Part shown: piece after piece, positions 39,954-48,166 of the stretch
Numbering within the stretch: position 1 is the first letter of the stretch
Layout: each line of letters begins with the position of its first letter
NCBI RefSeq assembly: GCF_013522825.1
Contig: NZ_JAAMQZ010000004.1
Coordinates: forward strand, 1-64,000
Direction: 5' to 3'
Origin: Stutzerimonas stutzeri
Lineage (GTDB): Bacteria > Pseudomonadota > Gammaproteobacteria > Pseudomonadales > Pseudomonadaceae
Length of the DNA stretch: 64,000 nucleotides
Position numbers and translations under genes: made by a program
Notes under the pieces: generated by a model
Seen by the model: the letters and a program-made list of their open reading frames with translations, nothing else
Told to the model about the DNA's origin: nothing
The model's database searches: none

Positions 39954-40200
39954 ACCTTGAGGGCGGAAGCGTCGCGCGGGTTTCTCAGGCGGATGTGCCT
40001 TGAAAGGGGGATCGGCCCGTTTCGTCGTGGTGCGCAGAACGGCTCTGCGCCTCACTTTGGTGCAATGCTTCCCGCCATGTGCAGGTTGTGAGTATCTTCA
40101 ACGCAGCGGCTGGCGACGTGCCCGGCACTGAACGGCCTGTCGCCCCGCGGTTCCAATGTCTTGAATACCCATGGGCTGCCCGAGCAGGCAGGAGGTTGCA

Positions 40201-40467
40201 ATGGCGACTGGTTGGGCGAAGGAAGGTGCGGTGCAGGAACAGATCGACAGCACCATCGATGATGCGGTGCAGCGTGCCCGCAGCAGGCTGGGGCAGGGCG
40301 AAAGCCTGACGCACTGCGAGGAATGCGATGCGAAGATTCCCGAGGCGCGGCGCCAGGCGGTGCCGGGCGTACGGCTCTGCGTGGTGTGCCAGGCCGAGCA
40401 GGATAAGCAGGACGCACAGTTCAGCGGCTATAACCGCCGCGGCAGCAAGGATAGCCAGCTGCGCTGA
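40201..40467 (+). CDS. DksA/TraR-family C4 zinc-finger protein
   Basis: 88 residues from ATG 40201, with AGGAGG about 7 bases upstream. A helical N-terminus, then a zinc finger HCEEC...LCVVC near the middle and a helical tail QAEQDKQDAQF. This short YbiI-like subgroup could bind the RNA polymerase secondary channel like TraR. It is on the plus strand within an otherwise minus-strand urease module, divergent from ureE and convergent with ureC. Confidence 0.87.
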   Translation: MATGWAKEGAVQEQIDSTIDDAVQRARSRLGQGESLTHCEECDAKIPEARRQAVPGVRLCVVCQAEQDKQDAQFSGYNRRGSKDSQLR

Positions 40468-40568
40468 TATCTTTTGCTGTCTGCCGTGGGCATTGAAAGC
40501 GCAGCGATGGGGTCCTGCGTATCTGGACGAATACGCCACGCTCAAGGAGCGTTTCCGAGATACGACCG

Positions 40569-40586
40569 CCGTACCGTGCGGTACGG
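40569..40586. other. Hairpin in the convergent gap of the DksA-like gene and ureC
   Basis: CCGTACC and GGTACGG form a perfect 7-bp stem around GTGC. It could end transcripts from either side, but neither strand has a clear U-run after it. Confidence 0.4.
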
Positions 40587-40604
40587 TTCCTGCGAAGCAG
40601 CCCT

Positions 40605-42305
40605 TCAGAAGAGAAAATAGCGCTGCGCCATCGGCAGCACCTCGACCGGCTCGCACCAGAGCAACTGGCCGTCTGCCCTGACCTGATAATTCTGCGGATC
40701 GACCTCGATGTCCGGGGTGTAGTCGTTGTGGATCAGGTCTTTCTTCTGCACCGAACGACAGCCCTTCACCACGCCGATCTTCTTCTTCAGGCCGAGCTGC
40801 CCGGGCACGCCGGCGTCGAATGCCGCCTGGCTGATGAAGGTGAAGCTCGACGCATGCAGCGAGCCGCCGTAGCTGCCGAACATCGGTCGGTAGTGCACCG
40901 GCTGCGGAGTCGGAATCGAGGCGTTGGCATCACCCATCAAACTGGCGGCGATGACGCCGCCCTTGAGGATCAGCGTGGGCTTGACGCCGAAGAAGGCCGG
41001 GCGCCAGAGCACCAGGTCGGCCCACTTGCCGACTTCGATGGAACCCACTTCGTGGCTGATGCCGTGGGTGATCGCCGGGTTGATGGTGTATTTCGCGATG
41101 TAGCGTTTGACGCGGAAATTGTCATTGCCCGGCCCGTCACCGGGTAAAGCGCCGCGCTGTTTCTTCATCTTGTCGGCGGTCTGCCAGGTGCGGATGATCA
41201 CCTCGCCGACGCGGCCCATGGCCTGGCTGTCGGAACTGATCATGGAGAAGGCGCCGAGGTCGTGCAGGATGTCCTCGGCGGCGATGGTTTCGCGGCGGAT
41301 GCGGCTCTCGGCGAAGGCCACGTCCTCGGCGATGCTCGGGTCCAGATGGTGGCAGACCATGAGCATGTCCAGATGCTCGTCGATGGTGTTGCGGGTAAAG
41401 GGCCGGGTCGGGTTGGTCGAGCTGGGCAGCACGTTGGGCAAGCCGCAGGCCCTGATGATGTCCGGTGCGTGGCCGCCGCCGGCGCCCTCGGTGTGGTAGG
41501 TGTGGATGGTGCGGCCCTTGAATGCGCCGAGGGTGGTTTCGACGAAGCCGGATTCGTTCAAGGTGTCGGTGTGGATCGCCACCTGCACGTCGTACTGGTC
41601 CGCGACTGACAGGCAATTGTCGATGGCGGCCGGGGTGGTGCCCCAGTCTTCGTGCAGCTTGAGTCCGATGGCGCCGGCTTTCACCTGTTCGATCAGCGGC
41701 TCGGGCAGCGAGACATTGCCCTTGCCGGTGAAACCGATGTTCATCGCAAAGGCTTCGGCAGCCAGGAGCATCCGCGCCATGTGCCACGGGCCGGGCGTCA
41801 CGGTGGTGGCACAGGTGCCGGTGGCAGGCCCGGTGCCGCCGCCAATCAGGGTGGTGGTGCCACTCATCAGGGCTTCTTCGATCTGCTGCGGGCAGATGAA
41901 GTGGATGTGCGAATCGATGCCGCCGGCGGTGAGGATCATGCCTTCACCCGCGATGACTTCTGTCGCCGCGCCGATGGCGATGGTCACGTCTGGTTGAATG
42001 TCCGGGTTGCCGGCCTTGCCGATGGCGGCGATGCGCCCGTCCTTGAGGCCCACGTCGGCCTTGACGATGCCCCAGTGATCGATGATCAGCGCATTGGTGA
42101 TCAGCGTATCGACCACCTCGGTTGCGCACAGCTGACTCTGCCCCATGCCGTCGCGGATCACCTTGCCGCCACCGAACTTCACTTCCTCGCCATAGGTGGT
42201 GAAGTCCTTTTCGACCTCGATCCACAGCTCGGTGTCGGCCAGGCGCACCTTGTCGCCAACGGTGGGGCCGAACATGTCGGCGTAGGCCAGACGGGAAATC
42301 TTCAT
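40605..42305 (-). CDS. ureC: Urease subunit alpha
   Basis: 566 residues, the catalytic subunit hydrolysing urea to ammonia and carbamate. Nickel ligands are all present: His133 and His135 (DSHIHF), carbamylated Lys216 (GLKLHEDW), His245 (AIHTD), His271 (TYHTEG) and Asp359 (SSDSQ). The flap residues Cys318 and His319 (MVCHHLD) are also present. Start at 42305 (MKISRLAY) by homology. A family D repeat separates it from ureB. Confidence 0.98.
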   Translation of the reverse strand: MKISRLAYADMFGPTVGDKVRLADTELWIEVEKDFTTYGEEVKFGGGKVIRDGMGQSQLCATEVVDTLITNALIIDHWGIVKADVGLKDGRIAAIGKAGNPDIQPDVTIAIGAATEVIAGEGMILTAGGIDSHIHFICPQQIEEALMSGTTTLIGGGTGPATGTCATTVTPGPWHMARMLLAAEAFAMNIGFTGKGNVSLPEPLIEQVKAGAIGLKLHEDWGTTPAAIDNCLSVADQYDVQVAIHTDTLNESGFVETTLGAFKGRTIHTYHTEGAGGGHAPDIIRACGLPNVLPSSTNPTRPFTRNTIDEHLDMLMVCHHLDPSIAEDVAFAESRIRRETIAAEDILHDLGAFSMISSDSQAMGRVGEVIIRTWQTADKMKKQRGALPGDGPGNDNFRVKRYIAKYTINPAITHGISHEVGSIEVGKWADLVLWRPAFFGVKPTLILKGGVIAASLMGDANASIPTPQPVHYRPMFGSYGGSLHASSFTFISQAAFDAGVPGQLGLKKKIGVVKGCRSVQKKDLIHNDYTPDIEVDPQNYQVRADGQLLWCEPVEVLPMAQRYFLF

Positions 42306-42327
42306 GCTTTGAGTTCCTTCCAATTCG

Positions 42328-42392
42328 CTGGAGGCTAAAGGCTGGAGGCTGGACGAAAAAGCAGATCATCCGTCCAGCTTCTAGCCTCCAGC
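42328..42392. repeat. Family D repeat between ureB and ureC
   Basis: GCTGGAGGCTGGACG at 42341-42355 faces CGTCCAGCTTCTAGCCTCCA at 42371-42390, with an extra tandem CTGGAGGCT copy at about 42328-42337. An intra-operon hairpin like the one between urtD and urtE. Confidence 0.8.
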
Positions 42393-42408
42393 CGCTCTTG
42401 TCGTCTTT

Positions 42409-42714
42409 TCAGATATTTCCCATCACCCGCCCGGCGAAGCCGAACACCCGGCGCTCTCCGGCCAGCTCGACCAGCTCCACCTCGCGGCTCTGGCCCGGTT
42501 CGAAGCGCACTGCGGTGCCGGCGGGGATGTTCAGGCGCATGCCTCGCGCGGCGGCACGGTCGAAGGCCAGCGCATCGTTGGCCTCGAAGAAGTGGTAGTG
42601 CGAACCGACCTGGATGGGCCGGTCGCCACTGTTGGCCACGGTCAGGCTCAGGCTGCGGCGCCCGGCATTGAGTTCGATCTCGCCATCCTGGATCTGGTAT
42701 TCGCCGGGGATCAT
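42409..42714 (-). CDS. ureB: Urease subunit beta
   Basis: 101 residues, standard length: [46 protein letters not shown]. Structural subunit of the UreABC trimer. ATGA overlap with the acetyltransferase gene upstream. Confidence 0.97.
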   Translation of the reverse strand: MIPGEYQIQDGEIELNAGRRSLSLTVANSGDRPIQVGSHYHFFEANDALAFDRAAARGMRLNIPAGTAVRFEPGQSREVELVELAGERRVFGFAGRVMGNI

Positions 42715-43235
42715 GGGGCGGACGTCCTGTTCAGGTTCAGTTGCATGAGGGTCAGGTCCAGCCAGCGACCGAATTTGCAGCCGACCTGGCGCATCTGCCC
42801 CACGTGAATGAAGCCGAGCTGCTGATGCATATGCACCGAAGCGCGGTTTTCGCTCTCGATTGCCGCGACCATCACATGTTTGTCCAACCGCCGGGCGCGC
42901 TCGATCAGGGCTTCCATCAGGCTGCGTCCGACGCCGCTGCCGCGCTGGCCGGGGCGCACATAGACGGAATTTTCCACCGTATGGCGAAAGCCGTCGTGCG
43001 GGCGCCAGGGTGCGAAGGAGGCGTAGCCGATCACTTGTTGCCGCTCATCGACGGCAACCAGTACCGGGTAGCCCTGTGCGCGGCGTTCGGCCAGCCAGGC
43101 GCGGCGTTCGTCGAGATCGACAAGCCGGTCGTTCCAGATTGCGGTGCTGTTCTGCACCGCGTCGTTGTAGATCAGCAGGATGCCTTCAAGGTCGGTGTCC
43201 AGGGCGTCACGTAGCTGCACGGTCAAATCCTTCAA
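42711..43235 (-). CDS. GNAT N-acetyltransferase inside the urease operon
   Basis: 174 residues. GNAT fold with the acetyl-CoA loop [18 protein letters not shown] and [13 protein letters not shown]. Resembles the phosphinothricin/methionine-sulfoximine acetyltransferase subgroup, which in several Pseudomonas sits between ureA and ureB. Its role in urea metabolism is not clear; it may detoxify glutamine-synthetase inhibitors. Starts 39 bp after ureA and overlaps ureB by 4 bp. Confidence 0.9.
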   Translation of the reverse strand: MKDLTVQLRDALDTDLEGILLIYNDAVQNSTAIWNDRLVDLDERRAWLAERRAQGYPVLVAVDERQQVIGYASFAPWRPHDGFRHTVENSVYVRPGQRGSGVGRSLMEALIERARRLDKHVMVAAIESENRASVHMHQQLGFIHVGQMRQVGCKFGRWLDLTLMQLNLNRTSAP

Positions 43236-43274
43236 TGCGGTTGGCGATAGGGCGCAGTAGACATCGACCCGTTT

Positions 43275-43577
43275 TCAGGGAATTGGTTGATGAACGGTGA
43301 CCAGTTTGGTGCCGTCAGGAAAGGTCGCTTCCACCTGGATTTCCGGAATCATCTCCGGTACGCCCTGCATAACCTGTTCGCGGCTGAGCAGGGTGGTCCC
43401 GTAGTGCATCAGCTCGGCGACGGTCTGGCCATCGCGGGCGCCTTCGAGCAGCGCCGCCGAGATATAGGCCACAGCCTCGGGATGGTTGAGTTTCAGGCCA
43501 CGTGCCATACGGCGCTCGGCGACCAGGCCTGCGGTGAAGATCAGCAGCTTGTCCTTCTCTCTGGGTGTGAGGTCCAT
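43275..43577 (-). CDS. ureA: Urease subunit gamma
   Basis: 100 residues, the usual length: [46 protein letters not shown]-like end. GGAGC precedes ATG 43577. 52 bp downstream of ureD. Confidence 0.97.
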   Translation of the reverse strand: MDLTPREKDKLLIFTAGLVAERRMARGLKLNHPEAVAYISAALLEGARDGQTVAELMHYGTTLLSREQVMQGVPEMIPEIQVEATFPDGTKLVTVHQPIP

Positions 43578-43629
43578 CGCTTGCTCCATTCGTAGGGTCG
43601 GCAACGGCGAAGCCTTGCCCACCAGGGTG

Positions 43630-44463
43630 TCAGGTATTCCAGATCCGTGGCGGCACGGCCTTGCGTCCCAGCAGTGCCGGGCGCAGCAGGCGCCACAGCT
43701 CGATCAGCCAGGCACGCGCATGCAGGGCTTCGCTGGCCAGGCAGCGCCCGATGATCAGCCCCGGCAACTGACTCAGATCGCCGCGAACCCGGCTCGGCAG
43801 TGTTCGGCAGCGTTCCAGCAGCTCGCCATCGATCTCGCCGCTGGCGATCAGCGTGGCGAATACGGGTTGGCCATCGAGACCAATCGGTGAATCCAGCAGG
43901 CCGTCGTCGCCTGTTATCCGCTGGCATTCGTGCCAGAGCAGCTCGCCGTCACGGCGGATATCCAGTCGCGCCTGAAAATATCCGGCGTCGAAGCGTTCGT
44001 TCGCCGCCGGGCGGCCCAGCGCGACCATGTCCCAGTAGAACAGCCGGGCGTCAGCTTCCAGTTCGATGGCGGTAGTGAGTTCGGCCTGCGCAGCGGAGTA
44101 GACGATGCTTTCCTGGGGCAACCATTCCAGCGTGGCGCCGGCTTCGACATGCAGCCGCACCTGCTGAAACGCCGGGCCAGCGGCGCGGTACCATTTGGCC
44201 GCGCCGGGGCTGGTCAGCTGCGCCCAGGCGTTGGCGCCTACCTGCGCGCTGATATCCAGACGATCCCCGCCGGCAATCCCGCCGGGTGGATGCACGATGA
44301 TGTGCTGGCAGACTTCAGGCCCTTCGGCATACAGATGCTTCTGCACCCGCAGGGGGCCGCTGTGCCGCCGCTGTACCGGGCGCGTCGATTCACCGAAACG
44401 CGCATAACCGAGTTCCAGCTCGGCGTGCCAGTGAGGGGTGAACAGGGGCGTCAGTGCGGTCAT
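43630..44463 (-). CDS. ureD: Urease accessory protein UreD
   Basis: 277 residues. Binds apo-urease and forms the nickel-transfer complex with UreF and UreG. Features: [28 protein letters not shown] and LPQESIVY. First gene of ureD-A-GNAT-B-C, 39 bp after a sigma-54 promoter match. Confidence 0.95.
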   Translation of the reverse strand: MTALTPLFTPHWHAELELGYARFGESTRPVQRRHSGPLRVQKHLYAEGPEVCQHIIVHPPGGIAGGDRLDISAQVGANAWAQLTSPGAAKWYRAAGPAFQQVRLHVEAGATLEWLPQESIVYSAAQAELTTAIELEADARLFYWDMVALGRPAANERFDAGYFQARLDIRRDGELLWHECQRITGDDGLLDSPIGLDGQPVFATLIASGEIDGELLERCRTLPSRVRGDLSQLPGLIIGRCLASEALHARAWLIELWRLLRPALLGRKAVPPRIWNT

Positions 44464-44501
44464 CGCAAACAGAGTTCTTTGTTAGATGAACCGCTATCTC
44501 A

Positions 44502-44516
44502 GCAATAGTCGTGCCT
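44502..44516 (-). promoter_or_regulatory. Sigma-54 promoter for ureDABC
   Basis: The minus strand reads AGGCACGACTATTGC: invariant GG (44515-44514) and GC (44503-44502) 10 bases apart, with -24 box GGCACG and -12 box TTGC both consensus. Predicted transcription start is about 27 nt upstream of ureD. Confidence 0.8.
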
Positions 44517-44582
44517 TTGGATACTGGATGGTCGCTGCGCCTTGTCGTAATCAGGGCTGTAGGATTTGGGGAGTTAAATGAT

Positions 44583-44599
44583 TGCACCAGGATGGTGCT
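44583..44599. promoter_or_regulatory. NtrC-binding site upstream of ureD
   Basis: TGCACCAGGATGGTGCT is a near-perfect NtrC site (TGCACCA-N3-TGGTGCA), 65-85 bp upstream of the sigma-54 promoter. A further half-site TGGTGCA is at 44633-44639. The rest of the 239-bp gap to the ligase stop holds no gene. Confidence 0.8.
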
Positions 44600-44702
44600 T
44601 GATGCGTGCAGCCTTCCCATCACGCGTCGGAGTGGTGCACTTAGAGCGACCTACGATCGGGGGCGAGTTGTGGCTGTGTTGTAGGACCGTGCCAGAGCAC
44701 TC

Positions 44703-46406
44703 TTATCCTAGCAGTTCCTTGAGCGTCTCCAGCGTATCGGCCTCTTCCACTGGCTTGTCATGACGCCAGCGCAGCATCCGCGGGAATCTCACCGCGATGC
44801 CGCTCTTGTGACGGCTGCTGGCGGCGATGCCTTCGAAGCCCAGCTCGAACACCAGTGTCGGCGTCACGCTGCGCACCGGGCCGAATTTTTCCACGGTGGT
44901 CTTGCGCACGATGGCATCCACCTTGCGCATTTCCTCGTCGGTGAGGCCCGAATAGGCCTTGGCGAAGGGCACCAGCTTGCGTTCGTGATCGCCCGGTTCG
45001 CCGTCCCATACGGCGAAGGTGAAATCGGTATAGAGGCTGGCGCGGCGGCCGTGGCCGCGCTGGGCGTAGATCAGCACGGCATCCACCGAATAGGGATCGA
45101 TCTTCCATTTCCACCAGAGGCCGACATCCTTGGTCCGACCGACGCCATACTGGGCGGCGCGGGCCTTGATCATCATGCCCTCGACGCCCAGGGCGCGGGA
45201 GGTTTCGCGCCGGCGGGCCAGGTCCTGCCAGTCGGAGCCCGTGACCTGCGGCGAAATCATCAGGTGCGGGTTGGGACATTGCGCGACCACCGCTTCGAGC
45301 CGATGCCGGCGCTCGTGGTGCGGGCGTTGCCGCCAGTCTTCGCCCTGCCATTCCAGCAGATCGTAGGCGAGCACGGAGACGGGTGCGTCCTGTAGCACCC
45401 TGGCGCTGAGGTTCTTGCGCCCGATGCGCTGTTGCAGCAGGGCGAAGGGCTGTACGCCGGACTCTGCAGGGGGCGGTGCGGCGGCATCGATTCCCGGCAG
45501 GGCGGCGGGCGGTTGCTCGGGCGGGTGTTTCCAGACCAGGATTTCGCCATCGATCACCGTGCCGTCCGGCAGGCAGCCGGCCAGTTCGCACAGCTCGGGA
45601 AAGCGCTCGCTGACCAGCTCCTCGCCACGCGACCAGATCCAGATCTGCCCGTCACGCTTGACCAGTTGCGCGCGGATGCCGTCCCACTTCCATTCGACCA
45701 GCCAGTTCTCCGCTGCGCCGAGCAGCGTGTCGAACTCCTCCAGAGGCGCCTGCAACGAGTGGGCGAGAAAGAAGGGATAAGGTTGGCCGCCGCGCTGGGC
45801 GTGTTCGTGTTCCGATTCGTCGGCGATCAGCGCCCGGTAGCCTTCGGCGCTGGGGCGATGGGAAAGGTCGGTGTAGCCCACCAGCCGCTGCGCCACCCGT
45901 TTCGGGTCGAGATCGGCCAGCGCGGCCAGGGCACGGGTGACCAGCAGCTTCGAAACCCCGACCCGGAAGGCGCCGGTGATCAGCTTGATGCTGACCATCA
46001 GGCTGAGCCGGTCCAGTTGCGCCCAGAGCTCGGGCAGGCGCGCGGCCTGCTCTTCGGGTGGCAGGCCGCGCAGGGGCAGCAGCCTGTCCTGCAGCCAGAC
46101 GGCCAGGCCTTCATCGGAGCTGTGGCTAACCTCGGGCACCAGCAGGGAAATGGTTTCGGCCAGGTCGCCGACGGCCTGATAGCTTTCCTCGAATAGCCAT
46201 TCGGGCAGTTGCGCGACCTGCATCGCGGTTTCGCGCAGCACGCGCGTCGGGATCAACTGGCGCGGACGGCCACCGGCCAGAAAATACACGGCCCAGGCGG
46301 CGTCCTCGGCTGGCGCTTCGCGAAAATAGTCGCGCATGGCGGCCAGCTTGGCGTTGTTCGAGGTGGTGGCGTCGAGGCGGCTGTAGAGGGTGGCGAAGGC
46401 TTTCAT
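44703..46406 (-). CDS. ATP-dependent DNA ligase (ligase-associated repair cluster)
   Basis: 567 residues. An N-terminal DNA-binding helical domain (about 1-210), the adenylation domain with the AMP-accepting Lys240 (EWKWDGIRAQ), DGEILVW, and DPYSVDAVLIYAQRG in the OB-fold region. Joins nicked DNA using ATP, additional to the NAD-dependent LigA. Its start overlaps the exonuclease stop by 4 bp. The helicase and PdeM usually following it are displaced by the urea module. Confidence 0.93.
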   Translation of the reverse strand: MKAFATLYSRLDATTSNNAKLAAMRDYFREAPAEDAAWAVYFLAGGRPRQLIPTRVLRETAMQVAQLPEWLFEESYQAVGDLAETISLLVPEVSHSSDEGLAVWLQDRLLPLRGLPPEEQAARLPELWAQLDRLSLMVSIKLITGAFRVGVSKLLVTRALAALADLDPKRVAQRLVGYTDLSHRPSAEGYRALIADESEHEHAQRGGQPYPFFLAHSLQAPLEEFDTLLGAAENWLVEWKWDGIRAQLVKRDGQIWIWSRGEELVSERFPELCELAGCLPDGTVIDGEILVWKHPPEQPPAALPGIDAAAPPPAESGVQPFALLQQRIGRKNLSARVLQDAPVSVLAYDLLEWQGEDWRQRPHHERRHRLEAVVAQCPNPHLMISPQVTGSDWQDLARRRETSRALGVEGMMIKARAAQYGVGRTKDVGLWWKWKIDPYSVDAVLIYAQRGHGRRASLYTDFTFAVWDGEPGDHERKLVPFAKAYSGLTDEEMRKVDAIVRKTTVEKFGPVRSVTPTLVFELGFEGIAASSRHKSGIAVRFPRMLRWRHDKPVEEADTLETLKELLG

Positions 46407-47425
46407 GGCGTGCTTTCCGCTTCTGGCTGCGCCACGTCGTCCTCGTCCCCGTACTCGGTCTCGAATGCCTGCGCATCGAGGCCCTGTTCGCGCAAGTAAC
46501 GCACCAGTATCGGTACCGAACCATGGGTGACCATCACCCGTTCGGCGCCGGTCTGCTCGATGGCCCAGAGCAGGCCCGGCCAGTCGGCATGGTCGGACAG
46601 CACGAAGCCGCGATCCACCCCGCGCCGGCGACGGGTGCCGCGCAGCATCATCCAGCCGCTGGCGAAGGCGTCGGCATAGTCGCCGAAGCGACGCATCCAG
46701 GTGCTGCCGCCCGCCGAAGGCGGGGCGAGAATGATCGCCTGTTTCAGGCGCGGATCGCCTTTCTTCAGATCGCCGGCATAGACCGTGGGAGGCAGATACA
46801 CACCGGCCTCACGATAGACGCGGTTCAGTGGCTCGACCGCACCGTGCACCACCACGCTGCCAATGCTTTCGTCGAGACCGTGGAGAATCCGCTGCGCCTT
46901 GCCGAAGGCGTAGCAGAACAGCACGCTGGCGCGCCCTGTAGCGGCATTGGCGCGCCACCAGTCGTTGATGTCGCGGAACACTTCGCTTTGCGCGGGCCAT
47001 TTGTAGATCGGCAGACCGAAGGTCGATTCTGTGATGAAGGTATGGCAGCGCACCGGCTCGAAGGGTGCGCAGGTGCCGTCGGGCTCAACCTTGTAATCGC
47101 CCGAGGCGACCCAGATCTCGCCCTTGTATTCCAGGCGCACCTGGGCCGAGCCGAGCACATGGCCGGCGGGATGGAAGCTGAGCGTTACGCCGTGATGAGT
47201 GATGGTTTCGCCGTAGGCCAGCGTCTGCAGCGGCATGTCGGCGGCGATGCGCGAGCGCAGGATGCCTTCGCTGTCGGCGGCGGCAAGGTAATGCCCCATG
47301 CCCCAGCGCGCATGGTCGCCGTGGGCGTGGGTGATGACGGCACGCTCCACCGGGCGCCAGGGGTCGATGTAGAAATCACCGGACGGGCAATAGAGGCCTT
47401 CGGGGCGGGCGACGACAAGGTCCAT
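46403..47425 (-). CDS. Ligase-associated DNA damage response exonuclease (beta-lactamase fold)
   Basis: 340 residues, beta-CASP/SNM1-like metallo-beta-lactamase: the metal motif HAHGDHARWG near residue 33, SFHPAGHVLGSAQV, the acidic ASGDYK, and VLSDHADWPGL in the C-terminal half. Predicted to process DNA ends before the ligase seals them. First gene of the split repair operon. Confidence 0.92.
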   Translation of the reverse strand: MDLVVARPEGLYCPSGDFYIDPWRPVERAVITHAHGDHARWGMGHYLAAADSEGILRSRIAADMPLQTLAYGETITHHGVTLSFHPAGHVLGSAQVRLEYKGEIWVASGDYKVEPDGTCAPFEPVRCHTFITESTFGLPIYKWPAQSEVFRDINDWWRANAATGRASVLFCYAFGKAQRILHGLDESIGSVVVHGAVEPLNRVYREAGVYLPPTVYAGDLKKGDPRLKQAIILAPPSAGGSTWMRRFGDYADAFASGWMMLRGTRRRRGVDRGFVLSDHADWPGLLWAIEQTGAERVMVTHGSVPILVRYLREQGLDAQAFETEYGDEDDVAQPEAESTP

Positions 47426-47528
47426 GGCTACAGGCAGGTTGAGGGCTTGTAGTCTTGGAACCTGCCGGGACAGCGTGAGTTCGGCGAATCCGTAGGGCGG
47501 AAATTTTTCCGCCGTTGCCCGGTGGCGG

Positions 47529-48080
47529 TCAATCCACCAGCTTCAGATGCGAGGTGTCCGGTGCCGGTGCGTCGCTGGCGCGGCGGCGCTCGCTCATGTC
47601 GCTGCCCACCGGCGCCAGGCTGAACTGCGACAGGTCCAACGCCGGCGGCTGGGCTGAAGGGCGGGCGTCCTGCAGGTCGGCGCCGACGGGGGCGATACCG
47701 AAGTCCGGCGCTTGGACATCGACGAAGGCGGCCATGTATTCATCGCGCGGTGCGACTTTCAATGGCTTGGGCGTTGTGCCGGGCTCATGGGCCGGTGGGG
47801 CGGCAGATGCTTCGACAGGCGGCGGCGCCAGTTCGATTTCCTCGACTTCCACCGGCATGGGCCGCACCTCGGCAACCGCCCCGGCGCGGGCCATGGCCTG
47901 GCGGTATTTCTCGACGCTGTCGTAGTCCAGATCCTGCTTGATGACGATGCGGCGACCGGAAAACAGCAGGGCGATGCGCTGGGCATCGGCCTGGAACAGC
48001 CGCGCCAGATTGGCCTCGACCTGCTCCAGCGTGGCACCGGGCGCCAGCTCCCCGGAAAAGGCGATTTCGTAGCGGCTCAT
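47529..48080 (-). CDS. Hypothetical protein with C-terminal APVG(A/S)D repeats
   Basis: 183 residues from ATG 48080, with an ideal AAAGGAG about 8 bases upstream. The N-terminal domain (about 1-75: YEIAFSGELAPGATLEQVE, FSGRRIVIKQDLD, VEKYRQAMARAGAVAEV) looks globular, of a kind found at the N-terminus of other Pseudomonas proteins, but I cannot name it. A Pro/Glu linker follows, then two repeats FGIAPVGADL and FSLAPVGSDM about 26 residues apart. No membrane segment. Function unknown. Confidence 0.8.
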   Translation of the reverse strand: MSRYEIAFSGELAPGATLEQVEANLARLFQADAQRIALLFSGRRIVIKQDLDYDSVEKYRQAMARAGAVAEVRPMPVEVEEIELAPPPVEASAAPPAHEPGTTPKPLKVAPRDEYMAAFVDVQAPDFGIAPVGADLQDARPSAQPPALDLSQFSLAPVGSDMSERRRASDAPAPDTSHLKLVD

Positions 48081-48107
48081 GGATATCTCCTTTGTACGGG
48101 TAACAGT

Positions 48108-48137
48108 GTAGGTCGGATCACGCTTCACCGATCCGAC
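48108..48137. repeat. Family C palindrome
   Basis: GTAGGTCGGATCACGCTTCA followed by CCGATCCGAC: an 8-bp stem (GTCGGATC/GATCCGAC). Lies between the helicase stop and the hypothetical gene. Confidence 0.75.
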
Positions 48138-48166
48138 GTGCGGAGCCAGCGACATCTACTCTACGC

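Noticed and set aside
40048-40066. NtrC site upstream of ureE
   Set aside because: Arms TGCGC and GTGCA are 9 rather than 7 bases apart, so it was not listed as a feature.
44578-44763. 61-codon plus-strand open frame
   Set aside because: It starts beside the NtrC site and runs into the ligase 3' end antisense; no support as a gene.
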